Source: Glaciecola sp964621345 (GTDB taxonomy: Bacteria > Pseudomonadota > Gammaproteobacteria > Enterobacterales > Alteromonadaceae). Taken from it: a stretch of 64,000 nucleotides of DNA. The position numbers and the translations under genes are program-made. Where the stretch lies: positions 1 to 64,000 of the forward strand of contig CAZUON010000003.1 in NCBI GenBank assembly GCA_964621345.1, read 5' to 3'. How positions within the stretch are numbered: position 1 is the first letter of the stretch; each line of letters opens with the position of its first letter. Positions 33,339 to 42,551 of the stretch are shown in pieces. The notes under the pieces were generated by a model that saw only the letters and a program-made list of their open reading frames with translations, was not told the DNA's origin and did not search any database.

Positions 33339-34043
33339 TCACTCACTGTAAGCATCACTCCAATTTATTGTTGTATTGTATCGACCTTGACGACGTTTAT
33401 ATTTATAAACATCAGTGCTTATTTCAAACGTTTGAGGAATAAAGTTGTCGGGCAGAGTGATATTGCTCGTGAGCACCTGAAAATACTTAAAATTATAATT
33501 AAGCTCATGCTCAGCCTCATCAAGCAAATCCTTTATTTTATAGGACTTAGGTTTGTTATCTAAGCTACCCTCTATGCTAATATCTAACTCTCCCTCCACA
33601 CTTTCTTTTATATTTTCATGTTGCAATAAAATAAGGCTTAAACGGTAATTGTTAGCACTGGCGGTAGCCGCAACTTCTACCCTTTCAACCACAAAACCGT
33701 CTTGGGTAAGCTCCGGTGCCATCACTCTTTGATAAAAACCAAGCTGTTCTTTTAAAGCAGTTTCGGTTGCGTGTGCTTCTTGTAAGGTTTTTAAGTGTTG
33801 CTGATTAACCAAATTTGCGAGGTCAACCTCGATTTGTAAGGTATTGATTTTAGACTGTAGTTCTTGGTTTTTTATACTCAGGTTTGCCTGAGATTGGCGT
33901 GACATCTGTACTTCTTTTCGCAAGCCACTGTCATACCAAGTTGCAGCGGCATATCCTAAGTAAAAAGTAAGGCCAAGTACCGCAATCACAAGGCCGTAGT
34001 ATTTCACAAAACCTAAACGGTCCTTATATTCAGCTAAGTTCAA
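33339..34043 (-). CDS. membrane-anchored coiled-coil protein (DUF6776-like)
   Basis: A 234-residue protein with one N-terminal membrane helix (about 17-36, YGLVIAVLGLTFYLGYAA), a coiled coil at about 45-105, and a C-terminal domain of mixed strands (DGFVVERVEVAATA, YRLSLILLQHENIKE, LPDNFIPQTFEI). This layout and its position beside erpA match a family annotated DUF6776 in gammaproteobacteria, of unknown function. The start is TTG after AAAGGAGAG. The topology suggests the C-terminal domain lies in the periplasm; that is inference. Confidence 0.65.
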   Translation of the reverse strand: MNLAEYKDRLGFVKYYGLVIAVLGLTFYLGYAAATWYDSGLRKEVQMSRQSQANLSIKNQELQSKINTLQIEVDLANLVNQQHLKTLQEAHATETALKEQLGFYQRVMAPELTQDGFVVERVEVAATASANNYRLSLILLQHENIKESVEGELDISIEGSLDNKPKSYKIKDLLDEAEHELNYNFKYFQVLTSNITLPDNFIPQTFEISTDVYKYKRRQGRYNTTINWSDAYSE

Positions 34044-34104
34044 AAATCTCTCCTTTGCATTGCGATTATGATAGGCTATTTACATGTTTTAAAAGAGTTT
34101 TGCC

Positions 34105-35775
34105 ATGTCATTACAATCTCTTAGGCTAGCATTGTCACGCCCGAGCACATCGCTACAGTTGTGTCTAGTTGGTCTTGCCGGCGGCGTAATGGCTGCGCTA
34201 ATCATTATATTATTTCGATTCTTACTAGGATTATCGCACGTGATGATGCTCGACGGAATTGGCAATTATCAACAGCTCCCGCCACATTACCGCTTTGCAC
34301 TGCCACTCGTCGCGGTTACTTTTATTATCGCGATAGCTAAGCTTACTGGCTTTAAACATTATCGCATGGGGATCCCTTTCGTTATTCATCGGGTAAAAGT
34401 TTTTTATGGTCAAATTCCTTTTCGCGCAACAATTAATCAATTTTTTGGCGGATTATGCGCATTAGCGAGTGGCTTTGTAGTGGGAAAAGAAGGACCTACC
34501 GTACACCTTGCAGCATGGGCGAGCCACCTAGTAGGCCGATGGCTGAATGCACCATTTAACAGTTTACGCATACTTGCTGGCTGTGGCATTGCAGCCGGTA
34601 TCTCAGCGGCATTTAATACCCCTTTTGCTGCGGTAATTTTTGTTATGGAAGTCGTATTACGAGAATACAAAGTCCACATTTTTATTCCAATCATGCTATC
34701 GGCGGCTTGTGGCTCAGTGCTAACCCGCGCCGTGTTTGGCGATATTAACGAACTCACCTTTTTATACTTTACCCCTGTTCCCGTTAGTCAGTTGCCGTAT
34801 TTAATATTAATGGGAATAGTGATTGGTATTGCCGCGTCTGTCTTTAATAAACAGGTTATGTGGACTATGCGTTTATTTAGGCCTGTTAACATGATGGGAC
34901 GATTGTTCATCGCAGCATTAATTACCGCTAGTTTTGGCTATTTTATGCCAGAAGCGATGGGGGCAGAATTTATGAATGTGGAGAAGCTTTTTGCCAATGA
35001 ACCGCATTTTAAGATGTTACTGACGCTGTTTGCAGCAAAGTTTTTCTTAGCTATTGTTGCTATTTCACTGGGCGTACCCGGCGGTATAATTGGGGCAGTC
35101 ATGGTAATTGGAATGCTACTAGGCGCAGGATTAATGCAACCCATCCTGCCATGGCTTGATGAAGATATGACAACGACTTATGCATTACTTGGTTTAGCAG
35201 GCTTTTTAGCAGCCGTGCTGCATGCACCAATGGCGGCACTATCTGCGGCAATGGAGCTTGCAGCAAGCCCACAGGCGGTACTACCCTCGATGATTGTGAT
35301 CGTAAGTGCCTACGTAACGGCAAAACAATTATGTAATAATAAATCGATATTCATTCAACAACTTGAATACCAAGACTTGCCTTATACAACATCAATTATC
35401 AGAGACGTACTGCAACAAACCGGTGTCATGGCGATGATGAAAACTGACATAAAGCTATTTAAATTAGCATCAGATAAAGCGTTGTATGAGCATCTGCAAG
35501 CGCATCCAGAACAAACGGTCATCAATCAGCATAATAATAATATCGCTTCGTGCCAAATTGTTGAGCTCAATGTGAGTTTACAAGAAAATGAACGGCCCCT
35601 GTCGATGCAAGAAACTGAGGTGCTAAGCCAACAACACACTCTCGCAGATGTATACGATGTGCTGCAAACTAAACGCCAAGGTGCCGTAGTTATTACTGAC
35701 ATAAAAGGCGATAACATAATGGGTTTAATCACCTGGAATATGGTGCATAACTATATGCTCAGGCAGCAACACTAA
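34105..35775 (+). CDS. CLC family chloride channel/antiporter with C-terminal regulatory region
   Basis: A 556-residue CLC protein: about 10 or more membrane helices (residues 15-430) and a C-terminal hydrophilic region (about 435-556) that resembles CBS domains. Selectivity-filter segments are RMGIPFVIH (canonical GSGIP), GKEGPTVH with the gating glutamate, and GVPGGIIGAV. The first, altered to MGIP, loses the serine that coordinates chloride in E. coli ClcA, so ion preference is uncertain. It is divergent from the coiled-coil gene and followed 42 bp later by hemJ. Confidence 0.85.
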   Translation: MSLQSLRLALSRPSTSLQLCLVGLAGGVMAALIIILFRFLLGLSHVMMLDGIGNYQQLPPHYRFALPLVAVTFIIAIAKLTGFKHYRMGIPFVIHRVKVFYGQIPFRATINQFFGGLCALASGFVVGKEGPTVHLAAWASHLVGRWLNAPFNSLRILAGCGIAAGISAAFNTPFAAVIFVMEVVLREYKVHIFIPIMLSAACGSVLTRAVFGDINELTFLYFTPVPVSQLPYLILMGIVIGIAASVFNKQVMWTMRLFRPVNMMGRLFIAALITASFGYFMPEAMGAEFMNVEKLFANEPHFKMLLTLFAAKFFLAIVAISLGVPGGIIGAVMVIGMLLGAGLMQPILPWLDEDMTTTYALLGLAGFLAAVLHAPMAALSAAMELAASPQAVLPSMIVIVSAYVTAKQLCNNKSIFIQQLEYQDLPYTTSIIRDVLQQTGVMAMMKTDIKLFKLASDKALYEHLQAHPEQTVINQHNNNIASCQIVELNVSLQENERPLSMQETEVLSQQHTLADVYDVLQTKRQGAVVITDIKGDNIMGLITWNMVHNYMLRQQH

Positions 35776-35817
35776 GGTTCATCATTTTGACAACAGGCTT
35801 TTTAAAAGGACAATACA

Positions 35818-36246
35818 TTGACTATTTTATGGCTTAAAGCCTTTCACGTATTTTTTATGGTGGCTTGGATGGCAGGCATATTCTACTTGCCCCGATTATT
35901 CGTATATCACGCAGATACACAGAACCAAGCGGTGAGAGACCAATTCAAAGTGATGGAACGCAGGCTTTGGTTATTTATCACGCCTTTTGCCATATTAACA
36001 CTTATTTTGGGGCTTATTATCATGTACCTTTATGGTGCAGACTGGCTCAGAGCCAGCGGCTGGCTTCATGCTAAACTCACAATCGTTGCGCTTTTTTACG
36101 TTTACCATATGTATTTGTGGCACCTAGTAAAGGTATTTGCACAAGATAAAAACACCCACAGCCCTTTATTCTTTCGCTTTTTAAACGAAGCTCCGGTATT
36201 GGCTTTACTTGCCATTGTACTGTTAGCAATCCTTAAGCCCTTTTGA
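35818..36246 (+). CDS. hemJ: protoporphyrinogen IX oxidase HemJ
   Basis: Membrane-bound enzyme (UPF0093 family) that oxidises protoporphyrinogen IX in heme synthesis where HemG or HemY is absent. 142 residues with four helices; LKAFHVFFMVAWMAGIFYLPRLFVYH carries the conserved His and Arg, shortened here to FHVFFMVAWMAG. The start is TTG with AAAAGGA 7 bp upstream. Together with hemB, it is one of two heme genes in the window. Confidence 0.92.
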   Translation: MTILWLKAFHVFFMVAWMAGIFYLPRLFVYHADTQNQAVRDQFKVMERRLWLFITPFAILTLILGLIIMYLYGADWLRASGWLHAKLTIVALFYVYHMYLWHLVKVFAQDKNTHSPLFFRFLNEAPVLALLAIVLLAILKPF

Positions 36247-36354
36247 GAATATTCTTAATAATTTAGATAAGGCCGAGAGCGTTAGGGTTGAGCCATCAGC
36301 AATGTCCCTTCGACTTATAGACCGCTTGGGCAGGTGGTACTTTAGTATGCAGTC

Positions 36355-37029
36355 CTACTGCTTAAAAGTTTCAAACTGATTAGGTAAATACTCCGCTAAC
36401 TTACCAGAAATACCCACATATTGCCTCAACGTCGACTCTAGAGACTGCGCAATAATCGGGAGTTTATCTAATAATTCAGTGTCTGCGCGTGGATTAGCCT
36501 GTGCAACTGCAGCGTCTGGGTCAGCAAAGGTCGAGAATACTAACAAACAATGCTTAAGATCCTTTGCTAAGGCTGGCGCTATGCCAGGTTCGGCATCTTG
36601 CATATGCTGCCAGGCATCTCCCCAGAGATTCTCAAGAGATTGATGCGCCAACATCAAACCAGAGCAATACTCGGCTAATGGCTTTGAATGCGCTACATCT
36701 TTAAAAGTGGCGTAAGTCGGCAAACAGAGTTCGTCATCCTTCATGTTAGCTAAGGTGTGTTTAAAGTACGCGAAAAGTTGCTCAAAAATATGCTCGGTAT
36801 CTTCTGCACTTTGTGCTTGTTGACTCGACTGCGGGCGGCTGCCAATTGTCCATGGTAACCATGTATCGGGTAAAGGAATTTCAGGGCTCGCGCATGCCCC
36901 GGTAATTACCCCTTCTACAAAATAGCGAGAACGTAAAAACTGCGTGTACTGTGTTTGCTCATACAATGCTTGTAAATTCATGGACATAAAGGCTATAAAG
37001 GACAACAGAGGCGTGTCATCATAACGCAT
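36355..37029 (-). CDS. UPF0149 (YgfB/YecA-like) family protein
   Basis: A 224-residue cytoplasmic helical protein. The segment FVEGVITGACASPEIPLPDTWLP, with core EGVITGACASPE, resembles the repeated YecA/YgfB (UPF0149) motif in which LxGxLTA is followed by a WL-P pair, and AEYCSGLMLAHQ fits the second half. Function is unknown. The start is unclear: ATG at 37029 has no good ribosome-binding site, and internal ATGs at 36987 or 36981 are candidates. It is divergent from the Nramp gene with only 29 bp between starts as annotated. Confidence 0.65.
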   Translation of the reverse strand: MRYDDTPLLSFIAFMSMNLQALYEQTQYTQFLRSRYFVEGVITGACASPEIPLPDTWLPWTIGSRPQSSQQAQSAEDTEHIFEQLFAYFKHTLANMKDDELCLPTYATFKDVAHSKPLAEYCSGLMLAHQSLENLWGDAWQHMQDAEPGIAPALAKDLKHCLLVFSTFADPDAAVAQANPRADTELLDKLPIIAQSLESTLRQYVGISGKLAEYLPNQFETFKQ

Positions 37030-37058
37030 AGATAGTGAATCAACAAAGGAGAGTTACA

Positions 37059-38270
37059 TTGCGCTCAGCGATTAAAGGCATGATTGTTACTGCCGCTTTT
37101 ATCGGCCCGGGTACGGTTACGACAGCTTCTTTGGTGGGCGCGCAACTCGGCTATCAATTGGTATGGGCCTTAGTATTTGCTCTTTTTGCGACCTGTGTTT
37201 TACAAGAGATGGCGTCTAGAGTCGGAAGTGTAAGCGGGTTAGGTCTATCTGAAGCTATTTTGGCGCAGTACCCAAACAAAACTTGGAAGTTCATAGCTAC
37301 CTTATTGATTTGTACTGCCATTGGTGTGGGTAATGCGGCATACGAAGGTGGTAACTTAACCGGCGCAGGGCTTGGACTCAGCGCGAGTTTTGGAGGCAGT
37401 ATCGCAATGTGGTCATTCGCCTTGGGCGCATTGGCAGCTTTGCTATTGTTAAGTAATCAGTACCGCACTGTGGAATGGGTGTTAATTTCGCTAGTGGCAA
37501 TAATGAGCGTCGTGTTTATTAGCCTAATGCTAGTTGCCGGAGTCGATACAACAGGTTTACTTGCGGGGCTAAGTTTGCAACAAGGGTTATTTAGCGACTT
37601 TACACTCTTACTTGCCATTATTGGTACCACGATTGTACCCTACAATTTGTTTTTGCATGCAGGCATGAGCGCCAGAGACAAACAACAGGTAAATAATAGC
37701 CATAAACTAGACTCAACACACAACAGCAAACGCGGGTTATTTGCATCTATTGGCTTAGGTGGACTCGTCACATTCGCAGTAATGTCATCAGCGGCGACCG
37801 CTTTTTTTGCGACTGGCATAGTCATGGACAAAGGCAATATTGCCTCGCAACTAGAGCCTCTGCTCGGGCAATATGCCAGTTTGTTTTTTGCTCTGGGATT
37901 ATTTGCTGCGGGCTTAACTAGCGCAATCACTGCGCCCCTCGCCGCCAGTTATGCCATTGCAGGGCTATTTAACTGGCGCTGTGAATTAAACGATTGGCGT
38001 TTTAAAGGCGTTAGCTTAGCCATAATAGGCATTGGGGTTTTAGTTTCTGTATCGGGTGCTAAGCCATTTGCAATCATCGTACTGGCGCAAAGTGCCAACG
38101 CAATTTTACTGCCTGTATCAGCAATTTTGCTGCTATTGGTGTGTAACAATACTCAGATGATGCAAGACGCTAAAAACACAATGATGAATAATGTAGCCGC
38201 GATACTCGTCATTTTAACGGTCTTGCTACTTGCTATGTATAAATTATTTTCCGTGTATGCTTCGTTATAA
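37059..38270 (+). CDS. Nramp-family transporter lacking the canonical metal-binding residues
   Basis: A 403-residue, 11-helix Nramp (SLC11) family protein. I start at TTG 37059 because AAAGGAGAG lies 5 bp upstream; a GTG at 37035 is in frame. The TM1 DPGN motif is GPGT (residues 16-19) in FIGPGTVTTASLVGAQLGYQ, and the TM6 A-x-x-M-P-H-N motif is TTIVPYN (190-196), so the Asp, Asn and Met ligands of Mn/Fe transporters are all replaced. It may move another substrate; no symbol is given. A DUF3592 gene overlaps its 3' end. Confidence 0.85.
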   Translation: MRSAIKGMIVTAAFIGPGTVTTASLVGAQLGYQLVWALVFALFATCVLQEMASRVGSVSGLGLSEAILAQYPNKTWKFIATLLICTAIGVGNAAYEGGNLTGAGLGLSASFGGSIAMWSFALGALAALLLLSNQYRTVEWVLISLVAIMSVVFISLMLVAGVDTTGLLAGLSLQQGLFSDFTLLLAIIGTTIVPYNLFLHAGMSARDKQQVNNSHKLDSTHNSKRGLFASIGLGGLVTFAVMSSAATAFFATGIVMDKGNIASQLEPLLGQYASLFFALGLFAAGLTSAITAPLAASYAIAGLFNWRCELNDWRFKGVSLAIIGIGVLVSVSGAKPFAIIVLAQSANAILLPVSAILLLLVCNNTQMMQDAKNTMMNNVAAILVILTVLLLAMYKLFSVYASL

Positions 38271-38721
38271 TATACAAGCCGCCAATACTTGGTCTGCTAG
38301 AGCGCGAACCAACAGCCTAATCGTCATCATTACGATGCTATTTTTAGGCGCTTACAGTGCCAAAAATATGAGCCAACAGCTCAGCGGTAATTATTGGTTG
38401 AGTAGCGAAGCGGTTATTGTAGTATCAAAAATTAACAAAGGGCATCGCGGCGGGCCTGATTCGCCATGGATAGAATATCGATACCGGGTCAATGGGCGCG
38501 ATTATGTTGGCGATCAAATTGACTTTGGGCAGTGGTTTTACGATATCCCATATTATTTGAATAAGTATCCTGTAGGGCACGTTGTCACCATATATTACGA
38601 CCCCGCACAGCCTGATGATGCAGTACTCGAGCACTCAGGTTCACTTTTTGCGAATGTGTTTTTGCTTATCTTTGCATGGGGCATCGCAGGGGTTTTCGGC
38701 TACTACCGGTTTTTACGTTAA
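38257..38721 (+). CDS. DUF3592 family membrane protein
   Basis: A 154-residue protein with two membrane helices (about 17-37 and 130-148) flanking a hydrophilic beta-rich domain. The segment WIEYRYRVNGRDYVG and PVGHVVTIYYDPAQPDDAVLE, with core VTIYYDPAQPDDAV, is typical of DUF3592. The frame is open to an ATG at 38230 inside the Nramp gene; ATG 38257 gives MLRYN and still overlaps the Nramp stop by 14 bases. Function is unknown; co-transcription with the transporter is likely. Confidence 0.75.
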   Translation: MLRYNIQAANTWSARARTNSLIVIITMLFLGAYSAKNMSQQLSGNYWLSSEAVIVVSKINKGHRGGPDSPWIEYRYRVNGRDYVGDQIDFGQWFYDIPYYLNKYPVGHVVTIYYDPAQPDDAVLEHSGSLFANVFLLIFAWGIAGVFGYYRFLR

Positions 38722-38743
38722 ATTGACTAACCGAGATTCTCCC

Positions 38744-39934
38744 TTAACTTCTCCCTAACCACTGGCTGGGGTTTAAGGCCTTTCCTTTATGGCGGATCTC
38801 AAAATATAAACCGGGCTGTGCTTGGCCACCACTATTTCCAACCAGGCTAATAGTATCGCCCGCTATTACACTATCACCGACATTTTTAAGTAGGGCCTGA
38901 TTGCGCCCATACACGCTCATGTAGCCCTCGCCATGATCTACAATCGTCACCAAACCAAAGCCTTTGAGCCAATCGGCATATAGCACCTTACCATCTGCAA
39001 CGGAATTAACTGGAGTGCCACTGGGTGAGTTTATAATAATCCCCTGCCACCGCACCTGCCCTTGCCTACGTTTACCAAAGAGGCGATTGATATTACCGGA
39101 AGTAGGTAGTAATAAATTTCCCTTTAGCTTCGTTAGCCCAGCCATTTCAATCGCACTTTGCGAATTTTGCGATGCGGCTCGCCGTGCTGCAATTTCAGCT
39201 TGCTCTATCGCCTGCATTAAACTGCGTTCTTGCTGCGACAGTTGAGCCACTCTTGCTTGGTCGGTTTTAATTTCTGCATCTAGAGCTTGTAGTGTCCGCT
39301 GACGCCCAACTTGGCGCTGACGCAAACTTTCAGCTTGTTCGCGCTGCTGCGCAACGAGCATAATCTGCTCATTTTCTTTTTCTGTTAACTCAGACTCCAC
39401 ATTCTCTAGTGTGGCAATTAAGCTTCTAAACTGAGTGATTTGATCAAGGCGAGCTGCATTCAAATACTGATAATAAGTAAGAATACGTTCAAACTTACCC
39501 GCTTCATCTTGATTAAATACCATCTTTGCAAAATCATAATTGCCCGCCATAAAAGCGGAACGGATTTGATTAGATAAAAACGCCTGCTGATTATTGATTT
39601 TACTCTCAGTAAGCTTTTTCTCGGTACCCAGATTAATAATCTCTTTGCGCGTGGTGTTAAGTGCCTTATCGGTTTGATTAAGCACTGTTGCCGCTTCGGC
39701 AATTTGTAGCTCCGCTAACTTAAGCTCTTGCTGTAAGCGCTCTGAATCCTCTAGCTTGTCATCTAATTGTGCTTTGGTGCGTTCAATCAACGACTGGATA
39801 TTTTGTAAATCAGCCTGCTGGTCTTGTCCAAATACACTGACACTGGTGCACCCAAACAAAATGCTCAGGCCCAGTAGAGAGAATTTACAAAACGCCTTTA
39901 GCGAGGCACGTACGCAGTTAGCTAAGCGTAACAA
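38744..39934 (-). CDS. envC: murein hydrolase activator EnvC
   Basis: Periplasmic LytM factor that activates AmiA and AmiB amidases at the septum under control of FtsEX. 396 residues: signal peptide (about 1-37), coiled coil (about 40-270) and a degenerate M23 domain (about 285-396) with ADGKVLYADWLKGFG, VDHGEGYMSVYG and GLYFEIRHKG. The metal ligands of active M23 peptidases are absent, as in E. coli EnvC. It overlaps the gpmI stop by 17 bases and has FtsE/FtsX in the same window. Confidence 0.95.
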   Translation of the reverse strand: MLRLANCVRASLKAFCKFSLLGLSILFGCTSVSVFGQDQQADLQNIQSLIERTKAQLDDKLEDSERLQQELKLAELQIAEAATVLNQTDKALNTTRKEIINLGTEKKLTESKINNQQAFLSNQIRSAFMAGNYDFAKMVFNQDEAGKFERILTYYQYLNAARLDQITQFRSLIATLENVESELTEKENEQIMLVAQQREQAESLRQRQVGRQRTLQALDAEIKTDQARVAQLSQQERSLMQAIEQAEIAARRAASQNSQSAIEMAGLTKLKGNLLLPTSGNINRLFGKRRQGQVRWQGIIINSPSGTPVNSVADGKVLYADWLKGFGLVTIVDHGEGYMSVYGRNQALLKNVGDSVIAGDTISLVGNSGGQAQPGLYFEIRHKGKALNPSQWLGRS

Positions 39935-41447
39935 TCGGTTTACCTGTCATTTCTGCGGGTTGCTCCATTCCCATTAAATGCAGCATGGTTGGAGCAACAT
40001 CGCTGAGCGTGCCATTGTCTCTGGCGCTAGCACTGCGACCAACGTAAATAAAAGGTACTGGCTCGCTTGTATGTGCAGTATGGGCAACACCTGTAGACGC
40101 ATCCACCATTTGCTCTGCATTGCCATGGTCTGCGGTAATCAAGCATTCCCCCCCCACTTTCTCAAGCGCTTCGACTATACGCCCAATGCAGGCATCAACG
40201 GCTTCACATGCTTTTACTGCCGCATCAAAATTCCCAGTATGCCCAACCATATCGCCATTGGGGAAGTTACAAATAATGGCATCGAAGTCACGCGATAATA
40301 TCGCTGCGACTAATTTATCGGTCAGTTCGCCAGAGTTCATTTCAGGTTGCAAGTCATACGTCGCTACATCTGGTGATTTTATTAATATACGTTGTTCACC
40401 CTCATATTCGTCTTCCTTTCCACCGCTGTAGAAAAACGTCACGTGAGCAAATTTTTCAGTTTCTGAAATACGCAACTGGGTTTTATTGTTCTTCGCTAGC
40501 CACTCACCCATGACATTCACAAGCTCTTCTTTAGGAAAGGCGCAAGGCACGTGTAGTGTACTTTCGTACTCGGTGAGCATTACAAAGTGAGTATCGGCAA
40601 AACGTTTGCGGGTAAAACCATCAAAGTCCGTGTCGACTAATGCGTGGGACATCGCCCGTGCACGGTCGGCTCTAAAATTCATAAATAAAATCGTATCGCC
40701 ATCTTCGAGTCCTGGGTAATCAGCAATTTTAGTCGCTTTTACAAATTCGTCGTTTTCGTCACGTCCGTAAGCATCTTGTAATGCGCTTAGCGCATCGGAT
40801 GCTTGGTAGCTTGCAGTGGCATCAACAATTACATCATAAGCTTTTTCAATGCGCTCCCAACGGTTATCTCTGTCCATAGCAAAATAGCGCCCCACCACCG
40901 AGGCAATTTCGACGTCATCTAAACTATCGCAAAGCGCCTGTGCATTTTCTAAATATGCTTGAGCGCTCTGAGGCGGAGTATCACGGCCATCCAAAAAGGC
41001 ATGTAGATATACTTTTTTTGCGCCTTTTTGCTTGGCTAAACGCATGGCCGCAAAAATATGATCTTGGTGAGAGTGCACGCCTCCATCCGACAGCAAACCT
41101 AAGATATGAACAGCTTTATTGGCGGCGACAGCTTTTTCAATACCTTCGGCAATTGCCTTGTTTGTTGCGAACTCACCATCTTTTATAGATTTAGTAATTT
41201 TTGTAAAGTCTTGATACACCACTCTACCCGCGCCAAGATTAACATGCCCAACTTCTGAATTTCCCATTTGTCCATCAGGTAAGCCAACATCTAAACCTGA
41301 GCCTGAAATCAGCGTGCTGGTGTAGTCTTGTGCTAAGCGGTCCATGTTCGGCGTGTTTGCGGCGGCAATTGCGTTGTTTTTACTGTCTTTTCGATAGCCC
41401 CAGCCATCAAGAATAATAAGGGCAAGTGGCGTTTTTGGAGAAGTCAT
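39918..41447 (-). CDS. gpmI: cofactor-independent phosphoglycerate mutase GpmI
   Basis: Manganese-dependent interconversion of 3- and 2-phosphoglycerate in glycolysis. 509 residues, normal. LIILDGWG provides the first metal Asp, GQMGNSEVGH the catalytic serine, and DGRDTPP, NFRADRARA, NGDMVGHTG and TADHGNAEQM the further ligands. AAGGAAAT lies just before the ATG. gpmI-envC is the E. coli order, with yibN-grxC-secB-gpsA divergent. Confidence 0.98.
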   Translation of the reverse strand: MTSPKTPLALIILDGWGYRKDSKNNAIAAANTPNMDRLAQDYTSTLISGSGLDVGLPDGQMGNSEVGHVNLGAGRVVYQDFTKITKSIKDGEFATNKAIAEGIEKAVAANKAVHILGLLSDGGVHSHQDHIFAAMRLAKQKGAKKVYLHAFLDGRDTPPQSAQAYLENAQALCDSLDDVEIASVVGRYFAMDRDNRWERIEKAYDVIVDATASYQASDALSALQDAYGRDENDEFVKATKIADYPGLEDGDTILFMNFRADRARAMSHALVDTDFDGFTRKRFADTHFVMLTEYESTLHVPCAFPKEELVNVMGEWLAKNNKTQLRISETEKFAHVTFFYSGGKEDEYEGEQRILIKSPDVATYDLQPEMNSGELTDKLVAAILSRDFDAIICNFPNGDMVGHTGNFDAAVKACEAVDACIGRIVEALEKVGGECLITADHGNAEQMVDASTGVAHTAHTSEPVPFIYVGRSASARDNGTLSDVAPTMLHLMGMEQPAEMTGKPIVTLS

Positions 41448-41657
41448 CTATTTCCTTAGTTTGCGTTAACTGTATACACAAGATTCATCCTGTTAATTTA
41501 TCAGTAATTTCACTGGGTATAAACCACAACCGTACTCACGCCCCTGCTCTTTTTAGTAATTGTGCCTGCAATGTTAGTTAGCACGTGTTTTTTATGGCTG
41601 ATTTCTATATAATTCGCGTTCTTAAATTTTAGCCGCACTGAGCAGGAAAATACCCAC

Positions 41658-42083
41658 ATGGACCAAATCATTGAATTTGCCAAAGATAATCTCATCTTAT
41701 CCGTACTATGGATTGCCCTAGTTATTATGTTGGTTTATTCCTTTATTGGCCCGCTGTTGTCAAAAACAAAACGGGTCGACAACCATGGCGCCACACTCCT
41801 AATCAATAAAAAGGATGCCGTTTTGCTCGATATTCGTCCGGTTAAAGACTTCAAAGCCGGTCATATTGTAGGTGCGCGTCAAATAAAAGCGGAAGAAGTG
41901 CGAGAAGCGAACTTCTCGAAGCTTGAAAAGTTTAAAAACACACCCATTATTGTGGTCTGTGCAATGGGCAACCTCGCAGCGGGCACAGCAAGTAAGATGT
42001 CAAAACAAGGCTTTACTGATGTAAATGTCTTAAGTGGTGGCATGAATGCGTGGCAATCTGCAGGGCTTCCGGTAGAAAAGTAA
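41658..42083 (+). CDS. yibN: YibN, membrane-anchored rhodanese-like protein
   Basis: A 141-residue protein with an N-terminal membrane helix (about 12-34) and a cytoplasmic rhodanese domain (about 45-139). The active-site loop is VVCAMGNLAAG with the persulfide-accepting Cys; DIRPVKDFKAGHI and LSGGMNAWQSAGLPV are typical. It lies directly upstream of grxC with a 30-bp gap, as in E. coli. Sulfurtransferase activity is inferred from the cysteine. Confidence 0.92.
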   Translation: MDQIIEFAKDNLILSVLWIALVIMLVYSFIGPLLSKTKRVDNHGATLLINKKDAVLLDIRPVKDFKAGHIVGARQIKAEEVREANFSKLEKFKNTPIIVVCAMGNLAAGTASKMSKQGFTDVNVLSGGMNAWQSAGLPVEK

Positions 42084-42113
42084 CCCGAAGCGTTCACATA
42101 TAAAGGTAAACAC

Positions 42114-42371
42114 ATGCAAAACGTAGTGATATACAGCAAAGCCTATTGTCCTTATTGCCAGCGCGCTAAAATGCTGCTTGACCAAAAAGGGGTTCAATAC
42201 CAAGAGTTTGACTTGATGAAGCAACCTGATCTTAAACAAGAAATGGTGCAGCGCGCGAACGGAAGTACAACGGTTCCGCAAATCTTTATTGGCGAAACTC
42301 ATATCGGCGGGTGTGACGATTTATTTGCAATGGAATCGGCAAATAAACTCGATAGCTTGCTTCAGCAATAA
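42114..42371 (+). CDS. grxC: glutaredoxin 3 GrxC
   Basis: Small cytoplasmic dithiol oxidoreductase that uses glutathione. 85 residues with active site CPYC (residues 12-15), the cis-Pro region TVPQIFIG and GGCDDLFAM, all of GrxC type. AAAGGT precedes the ATG. It sits between yibN and secB. Confidence 0.97.
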   Translation: MQNVVIYSKAYCPYCQRAKMLLDQKGVQYQEFDLMKQPDLKQEMVQRANGSTTVPQIFIGETHIGGCDDLFAMESANKLDSLLQQ

Positions 42372-42551
42372 CGGCCACTACGCGGCAAAAGCAAAAAAGA
42401 AAAACGTGCAGCGACTTTCAATGATCCGCTGTCACAAAATTTGTCTGCCATATATGCGCAGTCAGCTAAAATTAGTTCGTCACTTCGCGGTTAACCTTAA
42501 CTAAAGAGTATGGCGTTTTTTTAATCATATTTAACACAACAGGTATCAGCC

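Noticed and set aside
36247..36354. possible RNA gene between hemJ and the UPF0149 gene
   Set aside because: 108 bp with only weak self-complementarity and no recognisable conserved RNA pattern.
37035..37058. upstream GTG start for the Nramp gene
   Set aside because: A strong AAAGGAGAG lies inside this extension and points to the TTG at 37059; the extra eight residues are hydrophilic and not expected.
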